DNA of 64,000 nucleotides, taken from Alteromonadaceae bacterium. Lineage in GTDB: Bacteria; Pseudomonadota; Gammaproteobacteria; Enterobacterales; Alteromonadaceae. The stretch spans positions 1 to 64,000 of the forward strand of contig JABSOJ010000011.1 in assembly GCA_013216005.1 (NCBI GenBank), written 5' to 3'. Numbering within the stretch: the first letter of the stretch is position 1; every line of letters starts with the position of its first letter. This document shows positions 55,035 to 63,877 of this stretch, in pieces. Both the position numbers and the translations under genes were made by a program. The notes under the pieces are model-generated. The model saw nothing but the letters and a program-made list of their open reading frames with translations, was not told the origin of the DNA and made no database searches.

Positions 55035-56276
55035 CTACTTACCTTGGAACGCTGACATCATGTCCCACATCGGTGTGAATATTCCTAACGCAAGAATTAA
55101 CACCATGCCCGCTACAATCGCAATCATTATTGGCTCTATACGTGCAGTTAACATACCTAATTCATAATCAACTTCACGTTCGTAATAATCACCAACTTCA
55201 TCAAGCAATTCATCAACACGTCCGGTTTCTTCGCCAACAGCAATCATTTGCAATACAAGAGGAGTAAATAAGGTACTGGATACTGCTGAACGTAACAAAC
55301 TTTCACCACTTTCTATTGAACTTCGCATTGCCAGGATCTTTCCTTGCATAAAGCTATTATCAACAGCATCAGCAACTAAAGACAAACCTGTGGTCATCGG
55401 CACACCCGCTTTTAGTACTATGGAAAAACTATGTGAAAAACGCGATAATATTGACCTTTCTATAATACTACCAACAATAGGTAATTTTGTTTTCAATCTA
55501 TCCCACCAGTACTCCCCTTTCTCCGTACTTACATAATGTTTTATACCAAAAAAGAATACAACGCATGCCACTAACATATGTGGCCAGTAATTAACAAAAA
55601 ATTCAGAACTGGTAATTAATATCTTGGTTGCCCAAGGCAAATCCGAACCTAACTTTTTAAACATATTCGCAAATGTGGGGATCACGAAAATATTTAATAT
55701 CACCATTGCCATAACAATAGCTGAAAGCACAAAAGAGGGGTAACGAATGGCGGTTTTTATTCGTTTGCGTGTTTCTTGTTCTCGCTCAAAGTAGCTGGCT
55801 AATTTAGCAAAAGACAGATCTAATTTACCCGTATTTTCACCGACATGAATTAAAGAAACAAATAAAGGCGGGAACAATTTTTTATGTTGATTAAAAGCAG
55901 ACGAAAGCGGGTAACCACTTTCAAGCTGACCAGATATTTCTTTTAACGCTTTACTTAAACTGACTGAAGTCGTCGACTCCGACATCCCGTTTATAGCTCT
56001 GAGGATCGGTACACCAGAGCGCATCAATGCATACATTTGACGACAGAAAATAATTAAATCATCAAGTTTAATACGTTCAAAACCAAATATTTCCCTGATA
56101 TCTTTACTTGCTAAGTTTGTTGATTGTCCACCCGATTTTTTATTCTCTGTAATTGAAATAGGAACAATATTCTGATTGGTTAATTGCTCAGCAACAGCCA
56201 TAGCATTAGACCCGTCAATTAAGCCTTTTACTTTAGCACCGGTAGCATCTCGTCCAATATAATTAAATGCAGCCAT
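55035..56276 (-). CDS. mshG: MSHA biogenesis protein MshG (PilC/GspF-like platform protein)
   Basis: T2SF domains: FCRQMYALMRSGVPILRAI; ARIEPIMIAIVAGMVLILALGIFTPMWDMMSAFQGK. Confidence 0.93.
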   Translation of the reverse strand: MAAFNYIGRDATGAKVKGLIDGSNAMAVAEQLTNQNIVPISITENKKSGGQSTNLASKDIREIFGFERIKLDDLIIFCRQMYALMRSGVPILRAINGMSESTTSVSLSKALKEISGQLESGYPLSSAFNQHKKLFPPLFVSLIHVGENTGKLDLSFAKLASYFEREQETRKRIKTAIRYPSFVLSAIVMAMVILNIFVIPTFANMFKKLGSDLPWATKILITSSEFFVNYWPHMLVACVVFFFGIKHYVSTEKGEYWWDRLKTKLPIVGSIIERSILSRFSHSFSIVLKAGVPMTTGLSLVADAVDNSFMQGKILAMRSSIESGESLLRSAVSSTLFTPLVLQMIAVGEETGRVDELLDEVGDYYEREVDYELGMLTARIEPIMIAIVAGMVLILALGIFTPMWDMMSAFQGK

Positions 56277-56280
56277 ACTT

Positions 56281-56380
56281 ACTCAACATAAATTACTCAA
56301 CATAAATTACTCAAAATAAATTACTAAACATAAATTACTAAACATAAATTCACTTAAAATAAATTCACTTAAAATATAAG
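56281..56380. repeat. 14-15 bp tandem repeat array, 7 copies, filling the mshE-mshG gap
   Basis: ACTCAACATAAATT x2, ACTCAAAATAAATT, ACTAAACATAAATT x2, CACTTAAAATAAATT, CACTTAAAATATAAG. Confidence 0.95.
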
Positions 56381-56403
56381 TCCAACTAAAATAAGATGCT
56401 GTT

Positions 56404-58119
56404 CTATTCAGACACATCAATGGTTTCAACTAATCGTAATACTTCCTCAACACTGGTAATGCCTTGCTGAGCATAATCGAAAGCAGATACAGCTAAAGGT
56501 TTATAACTAGGGTTTGCCTTAGCTTTTACGCTAAATGCTTCAGCGTCATCACGCTTTAAAGCTGACATCATACCTTCATTCATTTCTAACAATTCAAATA
56601 CACCAATACGGCCTTTATAACCCGTATGCTGACAACTCTGACAGCCCCGTCCATTTTTGAATGTTACCTTATTCGCTTTGTCACCCACCAAATGAGTTAA
56701 CCACATTTTTTCCTGGCTATCAGGTTGATAATCCTGAGTACAATTATCACATACTCGCCGTACCAGCCTTTGAGCGACTATTGCACGTAATGAACTGCCC
56801 ACTAAAAACCCAGCTGCACCCATATCAATCAAACGTAAAGCACTGGTTATTGCATCATTGGTATGTAAGGTAGATAAAACCAGGTGACCCGTTAACGCGC
56901 CCCGCAGGCCAATTTCAACCGTTTCCTGATCCCGCATTTCACCCACCATTAAAATATCGGGATCCTGACGTAATGAAGTTCTTAAAACACTTGAAAAAGT
57001 TAAACCTATTTTATTATTGATTTGCACCTGATTTATCCGTGGCAAACGATACTCCACCGGATCTTCAACAGTAATTATTTTTTTACTGGCTTGGTTTAAT
57101 TCACTTAATGCTGCGTATAACGTAGTCGTTTTACCACTACCCGTAGGCCCGGTAACCAAAATCATACCGTGAGGCCGGGTAATTTGATGACGTAATCGTT
57201 TAACGATATCCTCTGGCATACCTGTTTGCTCAAAAGATAACAAACCTGCCGATTGATCAAGTAAACGCATAACCACAGACTCGCCATGCTGTATTGGCAT
57301 GGTAGACATACGAACATCTATACTGTGACCACTAATTTGTAGATTAAAACGACCATCTTGCGGTAACCGTTTCTCTGAAATGTCTAAACCTGCCATTAAT
57401 TTCAAACGCAGGATCATTGCTGAAGCTATTTTATTTTCTTTAAGGATATTTTCTTGTAATACCCCATCAATACGCTGACGAATTCGCAAATGATGCTCGT
57501 CAGGTTCAATATGAATATCTGATGCACGCATTTGCACGGCATCTTCGAATACAGATTGCAGTAATTTACCAACAGTTGCATCGCCCCCTTCATCGGCAAA
57601 CGTTGCCGACAGGTCAAAATCAGACGATTGATCGTATTCATTCCCTAACTGACTCGCAAAAGATTCAATATCTGCTGTGCGTCGATAAAGACTATCAAAA
57701 GCGTCAAAAAGTTGCGACTCCATTACCACAGCTAATGCTAAACGTTTAGGCGCCAGCATTTGCTCCAGTTGATCTAAACCACTTAAATCAGCAGGATCGC
57801 TCATGCCAATAACAACAGTGTCACCTTTATCTTCTATTACCAATGCACGTAAACGACGGGCGTGAACTTCAGGTAACAAACCCGCAACTTCGGTCGGAAT
57901 ACGACGCTGGCTAATATCTAAAAAGGGTACATCTAATTGCTGCGCTAAAAATTCCAGTAATTGACGTTCACCAATATGCCCCAGCTCAATGAGGGTATCA
58001 CCTAATTTTCGTCCGGTACTTTTTTGGAAATTAAGTGCCTGCATCAAATGTTCATTGGTAATAATATGTTCGTGTACCAACAAATCACCCAGACGCATTT
58101 TTAATTTAGGTGCTACCAT
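56404..58119 (-). CDS. mshE: MSHA biogenesis ATPase MshE (GspE/PilB family); ATG at 58119, TTG alternative 58122
   Basis: VTGPTGSGKTTTLYAAL Walker A; GEMRDQETVEIGLRGALTGHLVLSTLHTND; Cys4 zinc motif. Confidence 0.95.
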   Translation of the reverse strand: MVAPKLKMRLGDLLVHEHIITNEHLMQALNFQKSTGRKLGDTLIELGHIGERQLLEFLAQQLDVPFLDISQRRIPTEVAGLLPEVHARRLRALVIEDKGDTVVIGMSDPADLSGLDQLEQMLAPKRLALAVVMESQLFDAFDSLYRRTADIESFASQLGNEYDQSSDFDLSATFADEGGDATVGKLLQSVFEDAVQMRASDIHIEPDEHHLRIRQRIDGVLQENILKENKIASAMILRLKLMAGLDISEKRLPQDGRFNLQISGHSIDVRMSTMPIQHGESVVMRLLDQSAGLLSFEQTGMPEDIVKRLRHQITRPHGMILVTGPTGSGKTTTLYAALSELNQASKKIITVEDPVEYRLPRINQVQINNKIGLTFSSVLRTSLRQDPDILMVGEMRDQETVEIGLRGALTGHLVLSTLHTNDAITSALRLIDMGAAGFLVGSSLRAIVAQRLVRRVCDNCTQDYQPDSQEKMWLTHLVGDKANKVTFKNGRGCQSCQHTGYKGRIGVFELLEMNEGMMSALKRDDAEAFSVKAKANPSYKPLAVSAFDYAQQGITSVEEVLRLVETIDVSE

Positions 58120-58235
58120 CAATATTCTCCCTGCTTAGTTCCATTTTGCTTAGTTCCATATTGCCTAGTTCCATACTGGCCTAGTTCCATACTGCTTGGT
58201 TCCATACGGATTGATTCAAGACTACTAACTGCCAT
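58119..58235 (-). CDS. Putative 38-aa small ORF between mshN and mshE; TGATG overlap with mshE start
   Basis: Translation MAVSSLESIRMEPSSMELGQYGTRQYGTKQNGTKQGEY*; begins 2 nt after the mshN stop, AGGTGA-like SD upstream; below the ORF-track length cutoff. Confidence 0.35.
   Translation of the reverse strand: MAVSSLESIRMEPSSMELGQYGTRQYGTKQNGTKQGEY
58131..58206. repeat. 15-16 bp tandem repeat array, 5 copies, in the mshN-mshE gap
   Basis: CTGCTTAGTTCCATT / TTGCTTAGTTCCATA / TTGCCTAGTTCCATA / CTGGCCTAGTTCCATA / CTGCTTGGTTCCATA. Confidence 0.95.
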
Positions 58236-58237
58236 GG

Positions 58238-59470
58238 TCACTCACCTAATTCCTGCAAACGCTGTTTTGAAAACTCGACTGCGCTGGCGGATAAGTCGCC
58301 CTTCTCCAAAGCTGTCCGGTAAGCTGGGATCGCATGTTCAAATTCACTGTTTCGATCAAATGCAACCGCCAAACCTAACCACCATCGCCCCACATCCGGT
58401 TGCATAACAAGTAAAACTTTATACGCATTTATAGCTGCAGAAAAATTTTCTATTTGCTGTGCTGTATTTGCCAAAGCTAACTGATATTCAATATCTTTTG
58501 TTTGCGCTAAACCTTTTAAATTTTGATAAGCCTGTTGTGGCTCACCCAGACTTAAATATATTCGAGCTTTCATCAAACGAAACTCACTATCTAAACCATC
58601 AATAACAATGCCCTGTGATAATAAATTCAATGCCGCTTGATAATCTTGACGACCAAACCACAAAGCAGCTAATTGTTTACGCGCATCTTTATCTCTGGGC
58701 TTGAGTAACAAAATATCTTCAAATAAACGCTCTGCTTTCTCTAATTTATTTAACTCAATAGCCTCTTTGGCTTGCGACATTTTTTGTGCCGCTAAATCTT
58801 CCGGTCTAATTTCCCTGCGGGTAACTGCCATGCTGGATTTACTTACGGGGCTTTTGCTTAAGCTATTATTACTTAATTTATTATTACTTAATTTATTATT
58901 ACTTAATTTATTATTACTTAAGCTATTATTACTTAGGCTATTTTTAATGAATGAAGCATTGTCCGTAGCTCTTATTACTTCAGCCTTTTCATCGCTAACC
59001 TTTTGCTCACCTTCAACCCTTTCCCCAATTTTTCGGGAATAATCCTTTTCAAGCTCAGTATTCTTTGTTGCATTTAGTGTATCTACTGTATTTGATGCAA
59101 CGCTTACCTGCGTTTCCTGCTGACTTGTTTGCTTGCTTGTTTGCTCACTTGAACTATCGTTTACTGAGGTTACTTTCTTATTATTTACCACGGTTGGCTT
59201 TAGGGATAACACACTTGATAACTTTGCCTGCTTAATTAATTTTTCTTCAAAATTGGCATTTGCGGCTAGCTTTAAAGACTGATTTTCTGAATATAATTTC
59301 CATACAAAAATACCGATACTGTTTATCAGTACAATAACAATAATTGCGACCAAAATGAGCGTTTTAGGGCTATGTGAAACCGCTGTAGATGCATTTTGTA
59401 TTTGCCCGACAGGCGCACTTTTATTATCACGTTGCTCTAAATCTTTAAGCATCTGATTAATAACGCTCAA
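58238..59470 (-). CDS. mshN: MSHA biogenesis protein MshN (TPR); proposed TTG start at 59470
   Basis: LSVINQMLKDLEQRD start with GGAGG six nt upstream; TM segment; TPR-rich C-terminus; ORF-track extension to 59563 overlaps mshM and is unlikely. Confidence 0.88.
   Translation of the reverse strand: MSVINQMLKDLEQRDNKSAPVGQIQNASTAVSHSPKTLILVAIIVIVLINSIGIFVWKLYSENQSLKLAANANFEEKLIKQAKLSSVLSLKPTVVNNKKVTSVNDSSSEQTSKQTSQQETQVSVASNTVDTLNATKNTELEKDYSRKIGERVEGEQKVSDEKAEVIRATDNASFIKNSLSNNSLSNNKLSNNKLSNNKLSNNSLSKSPVSKSSMAVTRREIRPEDLAAQKMSQAKEAIELNKLEKAERLFEDILLLKPRDKDARKQLAALWFGRQDYQAALNLLSQGIVIDGLDSEFRLMKARIYLSLGEPQQAYQNLKGLAQTKDIEYQLALANTAQQIENFSAAINAYKVLLVMQPDVGRWWLGLAVAFDRNSEFEHAIPAYRTALEKGDLSASAVEFSKQRLQELGE
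58862..58936. repeat. In-frame 15-bp tandem repeat x5 inside mshN
   Basis: GCTATTATTACTTAA / TTTATTATTACTTAA x3 / GCTATTATTACTTAG; encodes (S/K)LSNN repeats. Confidence 0.95.
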
Positions 59471-60378
59471 CCTTGACCTCCAAAAATAAAATATACTGTT
59501 AGCGCCGAAACAAATATTGCACTCAAAACTGCACTTGCTGTGAACACATTTGGCTGATACCAAAACAATTTAGTATCTTCTGTATCTTTAATTGAAGCTT
59601 TTAAATGTTGACCCGTAATTTGATAGAGCCCCTGCCCATAACTCAGCATTAGCATTTTATGGCATAAAACATTAACCAACCGGGGGATCCCCTGACTGGC
59701 ACGCGAAATGTTTTTACAAATCTGAGCCGAAAATAATGCAGCCCCCTTATAGCCTGAAACTTGCAGCCTATGCTGAATATATTGTTCAACCTCTCCCCCT
59801 GTCATTGCCCTGAGCTGATATGAAAAGGTGATCCTTTGCCGCAATTGACGAAATTTAGTTTCGCTTAAACGCTGGTCTAACTCAGGTTGAGCAAATAACA
59901 CAACTTGCAACAGTTTACGTGTTTCGGTTTCTAAATTAGTAAATAATCGTAGTGCTTCTAAACTTTCTGCCGGTAAGGCTTGTGCTTCATCGAGAATAAG
60001 CACGACGGAATGTCCCTTCGCATTCAATTCTAACAAACGTTGTTGTATGCGCTCGGTAAGTAATTGAGTAGACATTCGCTGTGCTTGTTTAACCCCAAGT
60101 TCTGCCGCTACGGCACGTCTTAATTCCTCTGGATTTAAATAAGGGTTCGGAATATACGCAGTAACAAAATGCTCAGGTATTTCATTTAACAACTTCCGAC
60201 ACAATAATGTTTTACCCGTACCTACTTCACCAATAACTTTGATAAAACCTTCACCCGTTTTTAACGCCGTCATTAAAACAGCCAAAGCTTCGTTATGAGG
60301 CGCTAATCCCAGATAAAAATTTGTGTTAGGTGTTAACGTAAAAGGTAACTCCCTTAAACCAAAATGATACAAATACAT
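59467..60378 (-). CDS. mshM: MSHA biogenesis ATPase MshM (ExeA-like AAA)
   Basis: VIGEVGTGKTLLCRKLLNEIPE Walker A; ILDEAQALPAESLEALRLFTNLET. Confidence 0.93.
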   Translation of the reverse strand: MYLYHFGLRELPFTLTPNTNFYLGLAPHNEALAVLMTALKTGEGFIKVIGEVGTGKTLLCRKLLNEIPEHFVTAYIPNPYLNPEELRRAVAAELGVKQAQRMSTQLLTERIQQRLLELNAKGHSVVLILDEAQALPAESLEALRLFTNLETETRKLLQVVLFAQPELDQRLSETKFRQLRQRITFSYQLRAMTGGEVEQYIQHRLQVSGYKGAALFSAQICKNISRASQGIPRLVNVLCHKMLMLSYGQGLYQITGQHLKASIKDTEDTKLFWYQPNVFTASAVLSAIFVSALTVYFIFGGQG

Positions 60379-60383
60379 ATTGG

Positions 60384-62150
60384 CTATTTACTTTCAGGAA
60401 ACCATTGTTTCAGCAAAGCTCTGGCATCCTTTAATTGGTTTTTCCATGTATCCTGACCGATAACAACAGGTTTAAGTAAAATGACCAATTCTTTCTTTTC
60501 AATTTTCTGGCGCTTACTTTTAAACAATTCACCAAGGAATGGAATATCTCCCAGCAGAGGGGTTTTTGATTCCAAATCAACTTTACGGGTTTCGATCAAA
60601 CCGCCAATAATAACAATTTCACCTGATTTTGCCCGAATGATAGTATCAGATTCACGAACACTGCTTTGAGCCAGTGGCAATATGATTTCCTCCCCCCCCA
60701 ATTGAATTAATTTTATTTGCTCCTCTGTAATGGTAACAGCAGGATGAACATGTAAAATAACCTCACCATTTACGCTAATTTGTGGAGTTACATCTAGCGC
60801 AATACCTGAGAAAAATGGCGTTAAATCAACTTCTGGAGTGACGGTGGTGGAAGTACCTGTAGTAGTAGTACTTGAAACATCGGTAACAAAATATTCATCC
60901 TTACCCACTTTAATGACTGCTTTTTGATTATTCGTTACTGTGATCCGCGGGCTAGACAAAACCTGAACATTCCCTTGCGTTGATAACAAATTAATGACGC
61001 CTGAAAAATCTTTATTATTAAATTTAAGTGATGTTGTACCACCAATTAATGTAGAAAGCGTATTTCCAACAAGACTGTCACCAAGGCTACTAACAGTGGA
61101 AAAAGTTAAATCTGTACTGCCCACATGACCAAGTACTTTATCCCAGCTAATACCCTGCTGATAATCGTCATTAAGGGTTACTTCCAGTATTTTTGCTTCA
61201 ATAATGACTTGGCGACGTAAATGTTCTTCAGAATCACGTATAAACTTTTTTACTACTTTAATTTCTTCAGGCATAGCACGAACAGTAACCAAACCGGCTT
61301 GAGGTGAAACAATAACAGAACGACCGTCTTCATTATTTCCTTCAACAACACCCAAAAGAGAAAACAGATTAGCCTCTAATTCAACCCAATAGTTTGATTC
61401 ATTATTCGTGTATATATTTATGCCGCTACTATTTTGATTGGCGCCACTTTGATTAGCCCCATTCTGACCAGAGCGACTGTTATTCGAATTGTTAGAGTTA
61501 CCACTGGAACTACTCCCTCTATTTCGACGGTCGTTGCTTGAAAGCCCTCCGGAATTAACACTGGTAGACGATGAACCGTTCCGGGTAATGTATAAATAAT
61601 TTAAAGGGATTGTTTCCGTACGCATACCCGCTGGGAAAACTTGAATTATTTTGCCTTTTCGTTGAATTTCATAACCGTAAAGATCTTCAAGAACAGTAAT
61701 GACTTCATCTAAAGTCACATCTTTCAAATTTAACGTGATATTGCCACTTACATCAGGATGTATCGCTACGCTGTAGGCTGATTCATCAACAATGGCCGCA
61801 AAAAATGATTTTGCATCAACTTCGATTGCAGAAATTTGTAAACGTTTTTCAGCTAACAAACTCTGTTTTGCCCGTTCCATGCTTTGCTGCATAATTTCAT
61901 TTTGCACTGCACTTGGCATGTTAAGCAGCGGTTTAGGTTTCGTTACTTTATTAGGTTTATTCGCATTGGTAATCGCTTCATCTAAAGCGTTTGCAACAAA
62001 AACGGGAGAATCAGGAACCGATTTACACCCGGCTAATGATATTAAAACGAGTAATGACGAAAAGAGTACTGACGGCATTCTTATTGAAGAAACTAGGCCT
62101 GAACAAAAATACCTACTCAATGATGATTTTTTTAAGTTATTTTTTTTCAT
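60384..62150 (-). CDS. mshL: MSHA secretin MshL
   Basis: Lipobox LAGC; secretin domain PLLGDIPFLGELFKSKRQ. Confidence 0.93.
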   Translation of the reverse strand: MKKNNLKKSSLSRYFCSGLVSSIRMPSVLFSSLLVLISLAGCKSVPDSPVFVANALDEAITNANKPNKVTKPKPLLNMPSAVQNEIMQQSMERAKQSLLAEKRLQISAIEVDAKSFFAAIVDESAYSVAIHPDVSGNITLNLKDVTLDEVITVLEDLYGYEIQRKGKIIQVFPAGMRTETIPLNYLYITRNGSSSTSVNSGGLSSNDRRNRGSSSSGNSNNSNNSRSGQNGANQSGANQNSSGINIYTNNESNYWVELEANLFSLLGVVEGNNEDGRSVIVSPQAGLVTVRAMPEEIKVVKKFIRDSEEHLRRQVIIEAKILEVTLNDDYQQGISWDKVLGHVGSTDLTFSTVSSLGDSLVGNTLSTLIGGTTSLKFNNKDFSGVINLLSTQGNVQVLSSPRITVTNNQKAVIKVGKDEYFVTDVSSTTTTGTSTTVTPEVDLTPFFSGIALDVTPQISVNGEVILHVHPAVTITEEQIKLIQLGGEEIILPLAQSSVRESDTIIRAKSGEIVIIGGLIETRKVDLESKTPLLGDIPFLGELFKSKRQKIEKKELVILLKPVVIGQDTWKNQLKDARALLKQWFPESK

Positions 62151-62530
62151 TGTGATTTCGCTACTACGTTAGTAAATAATGATAACTCGATACGTTCCTG
62201 TAATGAATTTAACACGACACTTTTCGAGTTAATAGCAACAACTTGATATAAGCCAATTTCATCACCAACCTTCAAGGCTTTATTATTGATCACCGCTATA
62301 CGATTGTTTTCTCTTCTAATAATTGATTGTAAAACTAAAGGAGCGTTTTTAGTTACCTTACCGGATCTTCGTTGATCAGAAAAAGGTTTGGTTGGATCTA
62401 AGTCTTGTCCGGCATGAGAAAAAGAACTCACTAGAGACAGCACCATCAACAATTTAACGGCAGCATTAACTTTCTTACCAGACGAATAATTACCAAACGA
62501 ATAATTGCCAAACAAGACCTGACTAAACAC
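62147..62530 (-). CDS. mshK: MSHA biogenesis protein MshK
   Basis: Small protein with DPTKPF motif, overlaps mshL start; locus order. Confidence 0.85.
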   Translation of the reverse strand: MFSQVLFGNYSFGNYSSGKKVNAAVKLLMVLSLVSSFSHAGQDLDPTKPFSDQRRSGKVTKNAPLVLQSIIRRENNRIAVINNKALKVGDEIGLYQVVAINSKSVVLNSLQERIELSLFTNVVAKSQ

Positions 62531-63275
62531 CGATAAACTCCCGTTTTGTACTTAAACTATACATTTCAATTTCTAATTCACTCACAGGGTATTCTGCTAA
62601 ATTATAATTAAACTCCTGCCAAAAAAACTTCCACGACAAATTTTCCAATTGGGTTAAATAATCACGTAACTGAAAATAATTTCCTGTGAGTTTTATTTTA
62701 ATACCATGACGATACAAATTAAGGGAAGTTTTCTCAATTCCTTTATCTGAAGTACTATCACTAACTGTATTAATTACTTTAGGCTGCCTTTGCTCAGCAG
62801 ATGTTTTCCCCTGTGAAAGCTTTCCCTGTGAAAAGTCTGTCTTGGCAGAACTTAACAGCGGCTGTACTCCCAGCAATTGAAATGAAACTAAAGACACACC
62901 TTTTTGTACTCTCAATAATTCAATCAAAGCGTAACGCATTTGTATCGGGTTGATTAAATCAGAGGTAAGTTCCAGCAATTCGTTATCAACTTTTGCCAAT
63001 TTGGTTTCATATTGAGCTATTTGTTGATTCAACGCTTTGTTCGGATTTTTACGCAAACCCTCTTGCATCTCCCGAATAATTTTTTCGGTTGAATTTATTG
63101 TTGACGTGTTTTGCGCTATTTGTTTTTTAAATAGATCTATTCCGGCAATATTGCTATCAATAACAAAACTAAAAATGATAAATACAATTGCCGCTAAGCC
63201 AGTTATTAAAATTAAACCTTGCTCTCTGAAACTGAGGTTTGCGTATTTTTTTTGTAAATCAGCCCACTTTTCCAT
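62523..63275 (-). CDS. mshJ: MSHA biogenesis protein MshJ
   Basis: Single TM + coiled coil (PilO/GspM-like); locus order. Confidence 0.85.
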   Translation of the reverse strand: MEKWADLQKKYANLSFREQGLILITGLAAIVFIIFSFVIDSNIAGIDLFKKQIAQNTSTINSTEKIIREMQEGLRKNPNKALNQQIAQYETKLAKVDNELLELTSDLINPIQMRYALIELLRVQKGVSLVSFQLLGVQPLLSSAKTDFSQGKLSQGKTSAEQRQPKVINTVSDSTSDKGIEKTSLNLYRHGIKIKLTGNYFQLRDYLTQLENLSWKFFWQEFNYNLAEYPVSELEIEMYSLSTKREFIGV

Positions 63276-63277
63276 TG

Positions 63278-63877
63278 TTATTGCCCCTCTTCATCAAACT
63301 TTGAGCTAATAACAAACTCAGTTAATTTTTCTGCATTTTCCTGCAGTTTAAAATTGATAAAGGACTTACCTGATAATAAGTCAGAATGTTCAAACCCCGC
63401 CAGCCATTGAGGTACCGCGTCTGCTCCTTTGGCGACACCGACAAAAGTCATATCATCAAGGGTAATATTAACGCTTTTCAAACTAATATCTTTATGGTGA
63501 AAAGTAGATAATTCAGTCATCGCTTTAGCAAAACCACTGACATAGGTACGGGATGAATCAGTTAACTGCCCGTGAAGTGCCTGTCTGTTTACCATTAACA
63601 TTTTTAAACTGGCTAGTTTTTCAACCAAAAGTGGATCAGGTTTTCTGTCTTTCATTTTTTTTTCTAACGTTGACAATAATGTCTGTTGCTGAATTTTTTT
63701 CTGACGCAATTCATCATGTCGAGCACTTAACTGTTTAAATTGATACTGACTGACAAAAGCCCAAAAGAACATTATCGCTAATACAAGACTACAAATACCA
63801 ACAGCACGATTTAACGACAACAAAGGTGCTTTAGGAAATAACTCTGCCTGCAATAAATTTATATCATGTTTAGCCAT
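63278..63877 (-). CDS. mshI: MSHA biogenesis protein MshI, PilN-like part
   Basis: MAKHDINLLQAELFPKAP PilN-like N-terminus with TM; upstream of mshJ. Confidence 0.82.
   Translation of the reverse strand: MAKHDINLLQAELFPKAPLLSLNRAVGICSLVLAIMFFWAFVSQYQFKQLSARHDELRQKKIQQQTLLSTLEKKMKDRKPDPLLVEKLASLKMLMVNRQALHGQLTDSSRTYVSGFAKAMTELSTFHHKDISLKSVNITLDDMTFVGVAKGADAVPQWLAGFEHSDLLSGKSFINFKLQENAEKLTEFVISSKFDEEGQ

Noticed and set aside
56281-58936. Tandem arrays considered as CRISPR
   Set aside because: Units are 14-16 bp, directly abutting, with no unique spacers and no cas genes.
58701-59042. 113-aa plus-strand ORF with LLLLNLLLLN repeats
   Set aside because: Antisense image of the mshN 15-bp repeat; no independent support.
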